Notes: generated by a model from the letters alone, not told the origin. A DNA stretch of 60,439 bases from Candidatus Bipolaricaulota bacterium (GCA_026418075.1 JAOACA010000004.1:1-60439), one strand, 5' to 3'. Positions 50,585 through 59,637 are shown, counted from the first letter of the stretch. A program made the numbers and translations.

Positions 50585-51840
50585 GCGGGAAGCTGGGCCG
50601 GCCCGTGTGCCTCGTCGGCGCGGGGATGAGCAAGTTTGGGGCGTTTCCCGACAAGGATAGCCGCGACCTCTTTGTCGAAGCCTTCCAGGACCTCCGGGGG
50701 AGCGTGGACAAGGGGCTCGACCCCGGGGAGATCGAGGCCGTCTACCTCGGGAACTTTTCCAGCGACCTCTTCGAGCACCAGGGGCACCTCGCCCCGATCC
50801 TCGCCGACTGGGTTGGTCTCACCCCCCGGGCCGCGCTGCGGCTGGAGGACGCCTGCGCGAGCGGAGGCGTGACCCTCCGCCAGGCGGTCCTCGCCGTGGC
50901 CGCGGGGGCCTACGAGGTCGTCCTCGCCGCCGGGGTGGAACGGATGACCGCCCTCCCGACGGAGGCCGTCACGGATACCCTGGCGACAGCCGGTGACGTC
51001 CTGTACGAATTCCCGGCCGGATTCACGTTCCCCGGGTTCTACGCCGCCATGGCCACCGCCTACGCCGCCCGGTACGGGATGCCCTACGAGGCCCTGTGGG
51101 AGGTCGCGCGGAAGAACCACCTCCATGCTTCCCGCAACGACAAGGCCCAGTTCCCGATGACCATTCGGGAGATCATGGACCGGCGGATCGCGAAGGCGCG
51201 GGAGAAGGGGGGGCCGGTTCCGGGTTGGAAGGACGAACGGGAGTTCCTCCGGGATCCGGGGGCGAACCCGCCCGTGGCCTGGCCGCTCCGGCTCTTCGAC
51301 TGCTCCCCGATCACGGACGGGGCGGCGGCGGTCCTCGTGGTGGCGGAGGAGGTGGCCCGGCGGTTCACGGACCGGCCGGTGCGGGTCCTGGGAACGGGCC
51401 AGGCGAGCGACGCCTGCCTCTACGGTCGGGAGGACCTGACCTCCCTCCGGGCGGCCCGGGAGGCCGCGGCCCAGGCCTACACGGCCGCCGGGGTGAAACC
51501 GTCCCGGATTCGGCTTGCCGAGGTCCACGACTGCTTCACGATCGCCGAGGTCCTGGCCATCGAGGACCTCGGGTTCTTCCCCCCGGGTCAAGGCTGGCGG
51601 GCGACGGTCGACGGGGCCACCCGCTGGGACGGCCCGCTTCCGGTGAACACCTCGGGCGGGCTCAAGGCCAAGGGCCACCCCGTGGGGGCCTCGGGCGTGG
51701 CCCAGGCGGTGGAGCTCTGGAAGCAACTCCGGGGCGAGGCCGGGGCGCGCCAGGTCCCGGGGGACCCCGACGTGGCCCTCGCCCACAACGTGGGCGGCAC
51801 CGGCCAGACGTGCGTGGTCCACATCCTCGGAAGGGGGTAG
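50581..51840 (+). CDS. Thiolase-family protein (SCP-x/acetyl-CoA C-acyltransferase type)
   Basis: The 419-residue protein has nucleophile Cys92 in LRLEDACASGGVTLRQA, EVHDCFTIAE (His), GGLKAKGHPVGASG (His) and HNVGGTGQTC at the end. This is the lipid-transfer/SCP-x branch, whose members usually need a DUF35 partner, and that gene follows 2 nt later. It could cleave a ketoacyl-CoA, condense acyl-CoAs or act as an aldolase-type C-C lyase. GTG 50581 overlaps the ligase stop (GTGA). Confidence 0.9.
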   Translation: MSGKLGRPVCLVGAGMSKFGAFPDKDSRDLFVEAFQDLRGSVDKGLDPGEIEAVYLGNFSSDLFEHQGHLAPILADWVGLTPRAALRLEDACASGGVTLRQAVLAVAAGAYEVVLAAGVERMTALPTEAVTDTLATAGDVLYEFPAGFTFPGFYAAMATAYAARYGMPYEALWEVARKNHLHASRNDKAQFPMTIREIMDRRIAKAREKGGPVPGWKDEREFLRDPGANPPVAWPLRLFDCSPITDGAAAVLVVAEEVARRFTDRPVRVLGTGQASDACLYGREDLTSLRAAREAAAQAYTAAGVKPSRIRLAEVHDCFTIAEVLAIEDLGFFPPGQGWRATVDGATRWDGPLPVNTSGGLKAKGHPVGASGVAQAVELWKQLRGEAGARQVPGDPDVALAHNVGGTGQTCVVHILGRG

Positions 51841-51842
51841 CG

Positions 51843-52250
51843 ATGGCGAACGACGTCTTCACCCGCGCTGCGTGGGAGAGAGGCCTCGCCCAGGGGAAGC
51901 TCCTGGGGGTCCGCTGCGGGGACTGCGGGGCGGTGTCCGCCGTCCCCCGGGCCCTGTGCGCGGCCTGCCGCGGGGGAAACCTCGGGTGGGTGGAGCTTTC
52001 CGGCCGGGGGACGCTCGCAGCCTTCACCGTTGTCCACGTCCCTCCGACCCCCCTGTGCGCCGCGGGCTACGGCCGGGACAACCCCTACGCCGCGGCGGTC
52101 GTCCGCCTGGTCGAGGGACCGGCGATCACGGCGCGCCTGGTGGGGGTGGACGTCCGCCGCCCGGAGGGGATCCGGGTGGGGGCTCCCGTCCGGGCCGAGT
52201 TCCTCCGCGAGGGCGATCGGACCGTCCTCGCCTTCCGGCCGGAGGGCTAG
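51843..52250 (+). CDS. DUF35 Zn-ribbon/OB-fold partner of the thiolase
   Basis: The 135-residue protein has a rubredoxin-like zinc ribbon (GVRCGDCGAVSAVPRALCAACRG in overlapping phrases, about residues 22-44) followed by an OB-fold with GRGTLAAFTVVHVPPTP. DUF35 proteins form complexes with thiolases and HMG-CoA synthases and channel acyl-CoA. The pairing with the preceding thiolase is direct. Confidence 0.92.
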   Translation: MANDVFTRAAWERGLAQGKLLGVRCGDCGAVSAVPRALCAACRGGNLGWVELSGRGTLAAFTVVHVPPTPLCAAGYGRDNPYAAAVVRLVEGPAITARLVGVDVRRPEGIRVGAPVRAEFLREGDRTVLAFRPEG

Positions 52251-53059
52251 TGCCCCACGCCCGGGTCCACGGGGCCACCCTCTACTACGAAACCCACGGC
52301 TGGGAGGGGGACGCCGACGTCGTCGCCCTCCTGAACGGGGTCCTCATGAGCACGGCCGGTTGGGCGGCTCAAATCCGGCCCGTCAGCGCCCGCTACCGCC
52401 TCCTCCTCCACGACGGCCGGGGGATGTGGAAGTCGGAGCACCCGCCGGGTCCGTACTCCCTCGAGCTCCACGCCGACGACCTCGTCGGGCTCCTCGACCA
52501 CCTCGGGGTCGAGCGGGCCCACCTTGCGGGCATCTCCTATGGGGCAGAGATCGCCCTCACCTGCGCGCTCCGCCACCCAGATCGGGTGGCGAGCCTGTTC
52601 CTCTCCTCGGCGGTGGCGTGTCCCGACCCCCTCCTCCGGGCTCAGATCGAGTCCTGGGCGGCCGCCGCGGAGAGGGAGGACCCCGAGCTCCTGTGGCATC
52701 TCGTCTTCGCGGCGAGCTTCTCCCGGAGGTGGATCGAGGAGCACCCCGGGGAGCGGGAGGCGGGGGCCCGCCGGTACGCCTCCCTCGATTTCCGGGCCGC
52801 GGCCGAGCTCTTCCGGGCCTTCCTCCGCTACGATGTTTCAGAGGAGCTTGGGCGGGTCCGGGTCCCCACCCTCGTCCTCGTGGGGGAGGAAGACGCCCTC
52901 AAGCCCCCCCGGCACGCGGAGGCCCTGGCCCGGGGAATCCGGGGGGCGGAGTTCCTCGTCGTCCCCGGGGCGGGGCACGCCCTGTGCCTCGAGCGGCCCG
53001 GGGAGTTCAACACGGTCCTGTTGGGGTTTTTGGCCAAGCACGCCCGGGGACGGGCGTGA
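52250..53059 (+). CDS. Alpha/beta hydrolase (first of three)
   Basis: The 269-residue enzyme has nucleophile Ser in LAGISYGAEIAL, Asp in LVGEEDALKPP and His in GAGHALCLERP. The oxyanion-hole region reads LLNGVLMSTAGW rather than the common HGxP. The start is GTG 52250, which shares the final G of the DUF35 stop and follows GGCCGGAGGG. It resembles the 3-oxoadipate enol-lactonase group in phrasing, and ester, lactone or C-C bond substrates are all possible. Confidence 0.86.
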   Translation: MPHARVHGATLYYETHGWEGDADVVALLNGVLMSTAGWAAQIRPVSARYRLLLHDGRGMWKSEHPPGPYSLELHADDLVGLLDHLGVERAHLAGISYGAEIALTCALRHPDRVASLFLSSAVACPDPLLRAQIESWAAAAEREDPELLWHLVFAASFSRRWIEEHPGEREAGARRYASLDFRAAAELFRAFLRYDVSEELGRVRVPTLVLVGEEDALKPPRHAEALARGIRGAEFLVVPGAGHALCLERPGEFNTVLLGFLAKHARGRA

Positions 53060-53071
53060 GGAGGTGGGACG

Positions 53072-54133
53072 ATGGCGGTTCCGACGATCAAAGGGATCGA
53101 AGCGCGGACGGTGGAGACGCGGCGGCTCCGGACGCGGGTCCTCTTCTCCGGGCCCGCGGGCGGGGTACCGGTCCTCTTCCTCCACGGGAACCTCGCCTCC
53201 GCCACCTGGTGGGAGGAGACGATGCTCCGGCTCCCGAAGGGGTTCCGGGGGATCGCCCCCGACCAGCGGGGGTACGGGGAGGCGGACCCGGAGGCGAAGA
53301 TCGATGCCCGACGGGGCCTCGGGGACCTCGCGGATGACGCGGTGGCCCTCCTCGATCACCTCGGGGTCGAGAAGGCCCACGTGGTGGGGAGCTCGCTTGG
53401 GGGGAGCGTGGTCTGGCACCTCCTTGCCCGCTACCCGACGCGGCTCCTTTCGGCCGTCCTCGTGGCCCCGGGTTCCCCGTACGGGTTTGGGGGGACGAAG
53501 GACGAGCGGGGGACCCCGTGCGCGCCGGACTACGCCGGGTCCGGGGCGGGGCTTGTGAACCCCGAGCTCGTCCGGAGGCTTGCCGCAGGCGACCGGTCGA
53601 CGGAGAGCCTGTTTTCGCCCCGGTCGGCCCTGCGGAACCTCGTGTTCGGTCCCCCGTTTGTCCCCGCTCGGGAGGAGGACCTCCTCTCCGCCACCCTGTC
53701 CGTCCACCTTGGGGAACGGGACTACCCCGGGGACTTCGTCCCCTCGCCCCACTGGCCGTTTGTGGCCCCCGGGGTGTGGGGCCCGAACAACGCCCTCTCC
53801 CCCAAGTACGCCGTCCCGGCGCAGGAGATCATCGCCGCGCACCCCAAGGTCCCGGTCCTGTGGATCCGGGGCGGGAAGGACCTCGCGGTCTCCGATCAGG
53901 CGGCCTCGGACCCCGGGAACCTCGGGCGGATGGGGCTCCTGCCCGGCTGGCCGGGGATGGACGCCTACCCGCCCCAGCCGATGCTCAAGCAAACCCGGTA
54001 CGTCCTTGCGGAGTACGCGAAGGCGGGCGGCCGCTACGAGGAGGTCGTCCTCCCCGAGAGTGCCCACGTCCCGTTCCTCGATAACCCCGCGGGGTTCGAC
54101 CGGGCGTTCCACGCCCACCTCCTCCAGGGATGA
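53072..54133 (+). CDS. Alpha/beta hydrolase (tandem paralog A)
   Basis: This 353-residue protein is larger than the usual 270-300. VLFLHGNLASATWWEET gives the oxyanion hole, nucleophile Ser lies in VVGSSLGGSVVWHL, Asp in WIRGGKDLAVSD and His in PESAHVPFLDNP. The extra length is a cap insertion (about 150-260), including GFGGTKDERGTP and LSPKYAVPAQE. It is a tandem duplicate of the next gene, with long identical blocks throughout. It overlaps that gene by ATGA. Confidence 0.88.
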   Translation: MAVPTIKGIEARTVETRRLRTRVLFSGPAGGVPVLFLHGNLASATWWEETMLRLPKGFRGIAPDQRGYGEADPEAKIDARRGLGDLADDAVALLDHLGVEKAHVVGSSLGGSVVWHLLARYPTRLLSAVLVAPGSPYGFGGTKDERGTPCAPDYAGSGAGLVNPELVRRLAAGDRSTESLFSPRSALRNLVFGPPFVPAREEDLLSATLSVHLGERDYPGDFVPSPHWPFVAPGVWGPNNALSPKYAVPAQEIIAAHPKVPVLWIRGGKDLAVSDQAASDPGNLGRMGLLPGWPGMDAYPPQPMLKQTRYVLAEYAKAGGRYEEVVLPESAHVPFLDNPAGFDRAFHAHLLQG

Positions 54134-55206
54134 GCTACCGGTCCGCGATCCCGACCCTGGAGGGTGTCGAGGCCCGCTGGGTCGCGACCCCGCGCCTGGC
54201 GACCCGGGTCCTCTTCTCCGGCCCGGAGGACGGGGAGCCGGTCCTCTTCCTCCACGGGAACCTCTCCTCGGCCACGTGGTGGGAGGAGACGCTGGTCGCC
54301 CTTCCCCGACGCTTCCGGGGGATCGCCCCCGACCTGCGGGGGTTTGGGGAGGCCGATCCGGAGGCGGTGGTGGACGCGACGCGGGGGATGGGGGACTTCG
54401 CCGAGGACGCGATCGCCCTCCTGAATCACCTGCGGATCGAGCGGGCCCACCTCGTGGGGAACTCGCTTGGGGGGGTGATTGTCTACCACCTCCTCGCCCG
54501 CTACCCGGACCGGTGGTGGACGGCAACCCTGGTGGGCCCCGGGTCCCCCTACGGGTTCGGGGGGACGAAGGACGAGCGGGGGACGCCCTGGTTCCCTGAC
54601 TACGCCGGCTCGGGCGGGGGCCTGTTTAGCCCGAAGCTCATCGGGCGGATCGCGGCCCGGGACCGCTCGACCGAACACCGGTTCTCCCCCCGGAACGCCC
54701 TCCGCGACCTCGTCTACAAGCGGCCGTTCGTCCCTCCCCGGGAGGAGGCGATGCTCGACGCCCTGTTTCAGGTCCACCTCGGGGAGAAGGCCCTCCCGGG
54801 GGACGTCGTCCGAAGCCCGAACTGGCCGTACTTCGCCCCGGGGCGGTGGGGGGCGACGAACGCCCTCTCCCCCAAGTACCTCCTCCGCCCGGAGGAGCTC
54901 TGGCGGGCCGAGCCGAAGGTCCCCGTCCTGTGGGTCCGGGGGGCGGACGACGTGGCGATCTCCGACCGGGCGGCCTCGGATCCGGTGACGTTTGGGGAGA
55001 TGGGCCTCATCCCCGGCTGGCCCGGGCCCGAGGTCTGTCCCCATCAGCCGATGCTCAAGCAGACCCGGTACGCCTTGGAGCGGTATCAGGAGGCCGGGGG
55101 ACGGTACTGGGAGGTCGTGATCCCCGATTGCGGGCACGTGGCGTTCATCGAAAGGCCCCGGGAGTTCCACGCGGTCTTCCACGCCCACCTGCGGGGCGAG
55201 CTCTAG
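54130..55206 (+). CDS. Alpha/beta hydrolase (tandem paralog B)
   Basis: The 358-residue protein is colinear with the preceding hydrolase, sharing VLFLHGNL-SATWWEET, APGSPYGFGGTKDERGTP-like, LSPKY and MLKQTRY blocks. Its triad is Ser in LVGNSLGGVIVYHL, Asp in WVRGADDVAISD and His in DCGHVAFIERP. Both copies keep intact catalytic residues, so the duplication is likely functional, for two related substrates or a heteromer. Confidence 0.88.
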   Translation: MSYRSAIPTLEGVEARWVATPRLATRVLFSGPEDGEPVLFLHGNLSSATWWEETLVALPRRFRGIAPDLRGFGEADPEAVVDATRGMGDFAEDAIALLNHLRIERAHLVGNSLGGVIVYHLLARYPDRWWTATLVGPGSPYGFGGTKDERGTPWFPDYAGSGGGLFSPKLIGRIAARDRSTEHRFSPRNALRDLVYKRPFVPPREEAMLDALFQVHLGEKALPGDVVRSPNWPYFAPGRWGATNALSPKYLLRPEELWRAEPKVPVLWVRGADDVAISDRAASDPVTFGEMGLIPGWPGPEVCPHQPMLKQTRYALERYQEAGGRYWEVVIPDCGHVAFIERPREFHAVFHAHLRGEL

Positions 55207-55215
55207 GAGGAAGAG

Positions 55216-57111
55216 ATGAAGCTCACGTACGAAGAGGTGTACCGCCGCTCGATCGCCGACCCCGAGGGGTTCTGGGGGGAGGAGGCGGAGCGGCTCCATT
55301 GGTTTCGGAAGCCGGAGCAGATCCTGGACGCGAGCCAGGCCCCCTTCTTCCGCTGGTTCCCCGGGGGGGAGACGAACCTCTGCTACAACGCCGTCGACCG
55401 GCACGTCCTCGGGGGCCGGGGGGACAAGCCCGCGATCCTCTGGGAGAGCCCGGAGGCCGGTCGGAGCGCGGTCCTCACCTTCCGAGAGGTCCTGCGCGAG
55501 GTGAACCACTTCGCCGCGGTCCTCCAGAACCTGGGGGTCAGGAAGGGGGACCGCGTCCTCGTCTACATGCCAATGGTCCCCGAGGCCCTGATCGCGGTCC
55601 TCGCCTGCGTCCGGATCGGGGCGGTCCACTCCGTGGTCTTCGCCGGGTTCTCCGGGGAGGCCCTCGCCCACCGGATCGAGGACTCCGGGGCGCGGGTCGT
55701 CGTCACCGCCGACGCTGGCCTCCGCAAGGGAAAGCCCGTCGAGCTCAAGAAGATCGCCGACCGGGCCGTGGAGCTTGCCTCAACGAGGGTCGAGCACGTC
55801 GTGGTCCTTGACCGGGGGATCTCCCCCTGGGCAGCCGTTCCCGGCCGCGACGTCCGGTGGGACGAGGCGATGGCCGCTGCCAAGGACGCTGAGGTCCCGG
55901 CAGTCCCGGTGGAATCCACCGAACCGAGCTACATCCTCTACACCTCGGGGACAACGGGGAAGCCGAAAGGGGTGGTGCGGGACACGGGGGGGTACATGGT
56001 TGCCCTCCACACCTCGCTGCGCCTGATCTACGGCTGCGGGCCCGAGGACGTCTTCTGGTCTACCTCCGACATCGGGTGGGTCGTGGGCCACAGCTACATC
56101 ATCTACGGCCCCCTCCTCTACGGGATCCCGACCGTGGTTTACGAGGGGACGCCGGACAGCCCCCACCCCGGGATCTGGTGGGAGGTCGCGGCCAAGCACG
56201 GGGTGACGGTCCTCTTCTCCGCCCCCACGGCAATGCGGATGCTCCGGAAGTACCCCCCAAGCTGGGTCGAGCGCTACGACCTCGCGAAGCTCCGCCACGT
56301 GTTCCTCGCCGGGGAGCCCCTCGATGAGCCCACGTACCAGTGGGCTGTCGAGACCCTCAAGAAGCCGGTGGTGGACCACTACTGGCAGACCGAAAGCGGC
56401 TGGCCGATGATCACGAACCACATGGGCCTTCCGCCTCTGCCCTTCAAGCCCGGCTCTCCCACGAAGGCGGCGATCGGGTGGCGGCTCGAGGTGGTGGACG
56501 AGAAGGGGGATCCCCGGCCCGCCGGGGAACGGGGCTACCTTGTCGCCCATCCTCCGCTTCCCCCGGGGGCGCTCCAGACCCTGTGGCGGGACGACGAGCG
56601 GTACGTCGCAAGCTACTGGAACTACTTCGCTAAGTACGGGAAGAGGCTCTACTTCTCCGGGGACTACGCGATCCGGGATGAGGACGGCTACTTCCGGCTT
56701 CTGGGGAGAGCCGACGAGGTGATCAACGTCGCCGGTCACCGGATGGGGACCCGGGAGGTGGAAGAGGTCGTCTCCGCCCACCCGGCCGTGGCCGAGGTGT
56801 CCGCGATCGGGGTCGAGGACGAGATCAAGGGCGAGGCGATCGCGGTGTTCGTCGTCCTCAAGAAGGGGGTTGAGGAGACGGAGAAGCTCCACGGGGAGAT
56901 CGTGGGGCTCATCCGGGAGAACATCGGCCCCATCGCCACCCCAAAGGTCCTCCGCGTCGTCCCCCGCCTCCCCAAGACCCGGTCCGGGAAGGTCATGCGG
57001 CGGGTCCTCAAGGCGCTGTGCGAGGGGAAGGCGATGGGGGACCTGTCCACGATCGAGGACGGGGCGAGCGTGGACGAGGTCCGGGCGGCGTTGGAGGAGC
57101 TAGCCCACTAG
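55216..57111 (+). CDS. Propionate/acetate--CoA ligase
   Basis: The 631-residue enzyme is of the Acs/PrpE type: WFPGGETNLCYNAVDRH start, P-loop YTSGTTGKPKGVV, SDIGWVVGHSYIIYGPLL, DHYWQTESGWP (acyl-pocket Trp as in short-chain ligases), GRADEVINVAGHRMGT and the acetylatable Lys in KTRSGKVMRR. It is nearer propionyl-CoA synthetases in length and phrasing. AGGAGGAAG precedes the ATG. It ends the cluster and could recover a short-chain acid released by the hydrolases. Confidence 0.92.
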   Translation: MKLTYEEVYRRSIADPEGFWGEEAERLHWFRKPEQILDASQAPFFRWFPGGETNLCYNAVDRHVLGGRGDKPAILWESPEAGRSAVLTFREVLREVNHFAAVLQNLGVRKGDRVLVYMPMVPEALIAVLACVRIGAVHSVVFAGFSGEALAHRIEDSGARVVVTADAGLRKGKPVELKKIADRAVELASTRVEHVVVLDRGISPWAAVPGRDVRWDEAMAAAKDAEVPAVPVESTEPSYILYTSGTTGKPKGVVRDTGGYMVALHTSLRLIYGCGPEDVFWSTSDIGWVVGHSYIIYGPLLYGIPTVVYEGTPDSPHPGIWWEVAAKHGVTVLFSAPTAMRMLRKYPPSWVERYDLAKLRHVFLAGEPLDEPTYQWAVETLKKPVVDHYWQTESGWPMITNHMGLPPLPFKPGSPTKAAIGWRLEVVDEKGDPRPAGERGYLVAHPPLPPGALQTLWRDDERYVASYWNYFAKYGKRLYFSGDYAIRDEDGYFRLLGRADEVINVAGHRMGTREVEEVVSAHPAVAEVSAIGVEDEIKGEAIAVFVVLKKGVEETEKLHGEIVGLIRENIGPIATPKVLRVVPRLPKTRSGKVMRRVLKALCEGKAMGDLSTIEDGASVDEVRAALEELAH

Positions 57112-58051
57112 GAGCGCCCTCTTCCCCACCGCCCAGGAAAGAGGGCCCGGTAGTGGGTCTCCAAGCACTGGGTGATCTCTTCGGGTGTCGCCCCGCTGGG
57201 GACGACCTCCTGGACTGGTACGGGTTGGGCGAACCGGATCGTGGCCGGGCGCTGGTGAAGGACCCGGCGCTCGAAGCGGGCCACGGCCCCCGGCGCAAGC
57301 AGACGTTGACCCGGTGGGGTGAAAGGTTGAGCTCTTGGTAGGGCAAGAGGCGCAAGGGGTGAGCGGTGGCTCCCTGGAGGGCCTCGGCCACGATGTACCC
57401 GATCCCTGGGTACCACGGCCTTGCGCGGATGGGCCCGCCGGCCGGGGCGATGAGCACGCACCCTCCCTGGCGGAGGTGGAGAGCTCCTGCCCGAAGGGAG
57501 GCTCGGTTCCTTTCCCTCGAACTGGCGGGACGCCATCCGGTGACAATTTCCAGGAGCTTCGACTCCAGGAGGCCCCAGAGGTCCGTCCAGGTCCATCCCT
57601 GGAGGCCTGCCGAGGGGGTGGATACGGGGAGGGAATAGGGCGTGTAGCTCGGGAGGAAGTGGTGGACATACTCAACGGAGACGATCCGCAGGTCGGGCCG
57701 GTCCACCGCGGCGGCGACGAGGAACGGGGTGAGGAGGGAGAGGTGGTCCCCATAGACGAGGACTGGACCGGAGGCAAGGGCTTCTTGGGCGGCCTCCGGC
57801 ATCACCGCGTGCCACCTTTGGACGTACTTGTCGAGGAGCCACCGGCTGGCTTGGGCCAGGCCCTCCTCAGCGATTCGTCGGTCTAGTTCGGGGAGGACCT
57901 GGACGAACTCCTCCATCGGGTACAAGGCCTGGAAGAGGAGGAGGACAGGGGCGGAAAGAGGACGGCGCCGGGCCCGCACGTACTCCGCCCTCATCCGGTC
58001 CGGGTCCCCGGCCGCGAACGCGTCCCGCAGGGGGCCGAGGAGACGAGTCAT
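57108..58051 (-). pseudogene. Lysophospholipid-acyltransferase-like gene with a single-base frameshift
   Basis: Two overlapping minus-strand frames together give one 314-residue protein. The first 255 or so residues start MTRLLGPLRDAFAAG and include VLVYGDHLSLLTPFL (block-1-like, but lacking the Asp of HX4D) and APAGGPIRARPWYPGIGYIVAEAL. The end, after a -1 shift, reads RFAQPVPVQEVVP and EEITQCLETHYRALFPGR. The break falls at a run of five C (57287-57291; GGGGG on the coding strand), and one extra base restores the frame. It could be a real mutation, a sequencing error or -1 slippage at CGG-GGG. The start overlaps the hyuB stop, and the stop shares CTAG with the ligase gene. Confidence 0.6.
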
Positions 58052-59637
58052 GTCTGCTTCTCCCTCCTCTCGATTGGCCCGTGGCCGCCCCCGCCGGGGG
58101 TCCGGATGCTCAGGACCTCCCCGGGACGAAGGTCGAGCTCGGTCTTCCCGGGAAGGGGGATTTCTTTTCCATCCCGGATGAGGACGTTCTCCCCCGGGGC
58201 CCCAGGTTCCCCGCCCCCAAGGCCGTAGGGCCGCCCGACCCGCCGGTCGGAGAGGATCGAGGCGTGGGCGGTATGCCCAAGCGGGGTGAGGTCCCGCCGG
58301 ATCCCCCACCCGCCGTGGAACCTCCCCTTCCCCCCGGTCCCCGGCCGGAGCTCGTACCGCTCGACCCGCAGGGGGTAGGCAAGCTCGAGGGCCTCCACCG
58401 GGGTGTTCAGGGTGTTCGTCATCCCGGTGTGGACGCCGTGGGGGCCGTCCCCATCCGGCCGGGCCCCCGCCCCTCCCGCGATCGTCTCGTAGAACGCGTA
58501 CGGCCTCCCCGTCCGGGGGTCCGTCCCCCCGATCGCCACGTTGTTCATCGTCCCCTGCCCCGCCGCCGGGACCCGGTCCGGGACGAGTTGCGCGAGGGCC
58601 CCAAGGATCACGTCCACAATCCGCTGGGAGGTCTCGAGGTTCCCCCCTACGACGGGGGCGGGGGGCCGGGGGTTCACGATCGAGCCCGCGGGGGCGTGGA
58701 TCTCGATCGGGCGGTAGGGGCCGGCGCTCGGGGGGATCGTGGGGTCGGCGACGGCCCGGAGGGCGAAGTAGACGGCGGAGGCGGTCACGGCCAGCGGGGC
58801 GTTCACCGGCCCCCGGGCCTGGGGGGCCGAGCCGGCGAAGTCCACCCGCACCCGGTCCCCGCGGAGCTCGACCCGGACCCGGATCGGGAGGGGCCCGCTC
58901 CCCAGGCCGTCGTCGTCGAGGGCGTCCTCAAACTCCGCCACCCCCTGGGGCAGCCGGACGAGGGCCGCCCGCATCCGCCGCTCCCCGTAGTCGAGGATCT
59001 CCCGCATCCCCTCCGAGAGGAGCTCCTTCCCGTAGCGGAGGGCGAGCTCCTCGAGGCGGGCGATCCCCGTCTGGCAGGCGGCGTGCTGGGCCCGGAGGTC
59101 GCCCAGGCGCTCCTCCGGGGTCCGGACGTTGAGGAGGAGGAGCGCAAGGAGCTCCCGATCGAGCTCCCCCCTCCGCCAGAGGTGGACCGGGGGGATCCGC
59201 AGCCCCTCCCCGAACACGTCCCGCGCCCACGGGGACAGGCTCCCCGGGGAGGAGCCCCCGATGTCGGCGTGGTGGGCCCGGCAGGCGACGAACGCAAGAA
59301 GCTCCCCCCGAAAGAACGCGGGGGCGACGAACGTGACGTCGGGGAGGTGCGCGCCCCCGAGGTAGGGGTCGTTGAGGACGACCACGTCCCCCTCGGCCCA
59401 GTCCCGCACCGCGGCAAGAGCCGCCCCGACGGAGAACGGCATCGCCCCAAGGTGGACCGGGATCGACTCCGCCTGGGCCACGAGCGCGCCTTCAGGCGTA
59501 AACAGGGCTGAGGAGCAGTCCCGCCGCTCCTTGATGTTCGGGCTGTAGGCCGAGCGGACGAGGTTGGCGTTCATCTCCTCCGCGGCCCCGGCCAGGGCGT
59601 GGCGGAGGACCTCAAGCGCAAACGGATCGAGCCTCAT
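58048..59637 (-). CDS. hyuB: Hydantoinase B / oxoprolinase / acetone-carboxylase-type subunit
   Basis: The 529-residue protein matches HyuB: RSAYSPNIKERRDCSSALF at the N-terminus, GDVVVLNDPYLGGAHLPDVT and CRAHHADIGGSSPGS (metal-binding His), then YETIAGGAGARPDGDGPHGVHTGMTNTLNTP in overlapping phrases (about 375-405). Families with this subunit hydrolyse hydantoins or 5-oxoproline, or carboxylate ketones, using ATP. The start is coupled to hyuA by ATGA overlap. Confidence 0.92.
   Translation of the reverse strand: MRLDPFALEVLRHALAGAAEEMNANLVRSAYSPNIKERRDCSSALFTPEGALVAQAESIPVHLGAMPFSVGAALAAVRDWAEGDVVVLNDPYLGGAHLPDVTFVAPAFFRGELLAFVACRAHHADIGGSSPGSLSPWARDVFGEGLRIPPVHLWRRGELDRELLALLLLNVRTPEERLGDLRAQHAACQTGIARLEELALRYGKELLSEGMREILDYGERRMRAALVRLPQGVAEFEDALDDDGLGSGPLPIRVRVELRGDRVRVDFAGSAPQARGPVNAPLAVTASAVYFALRAVADPTIPPSAGPYRPIEIHAPAGSIVNPRPPAPVVGGNLETSQRIVDVILGALAQLVPDRVPAAGQGTMNNVAIGGTDPRTGRPYAFYETIAGGAGARPDGDGPHGVHTGMTNTLNTPVEALELAYPLRVERYELRPGTGGKGRFHGGWGIRRDLTPLGHTAHASILSDRRVGRPYGLGGGEPGAPGENVLIRDGKEIPLPGKTELDLRPGEVLSIRTPGGGGHGPIERREKQT

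Noticed and set aside
57335-57886. 183-codon plus-strand ORF opposite the frameshifted gene
   Set aside because: It has no motif and is explained as antisense of the acyltransferase-like gene, whose two frames join into one sensible protein.
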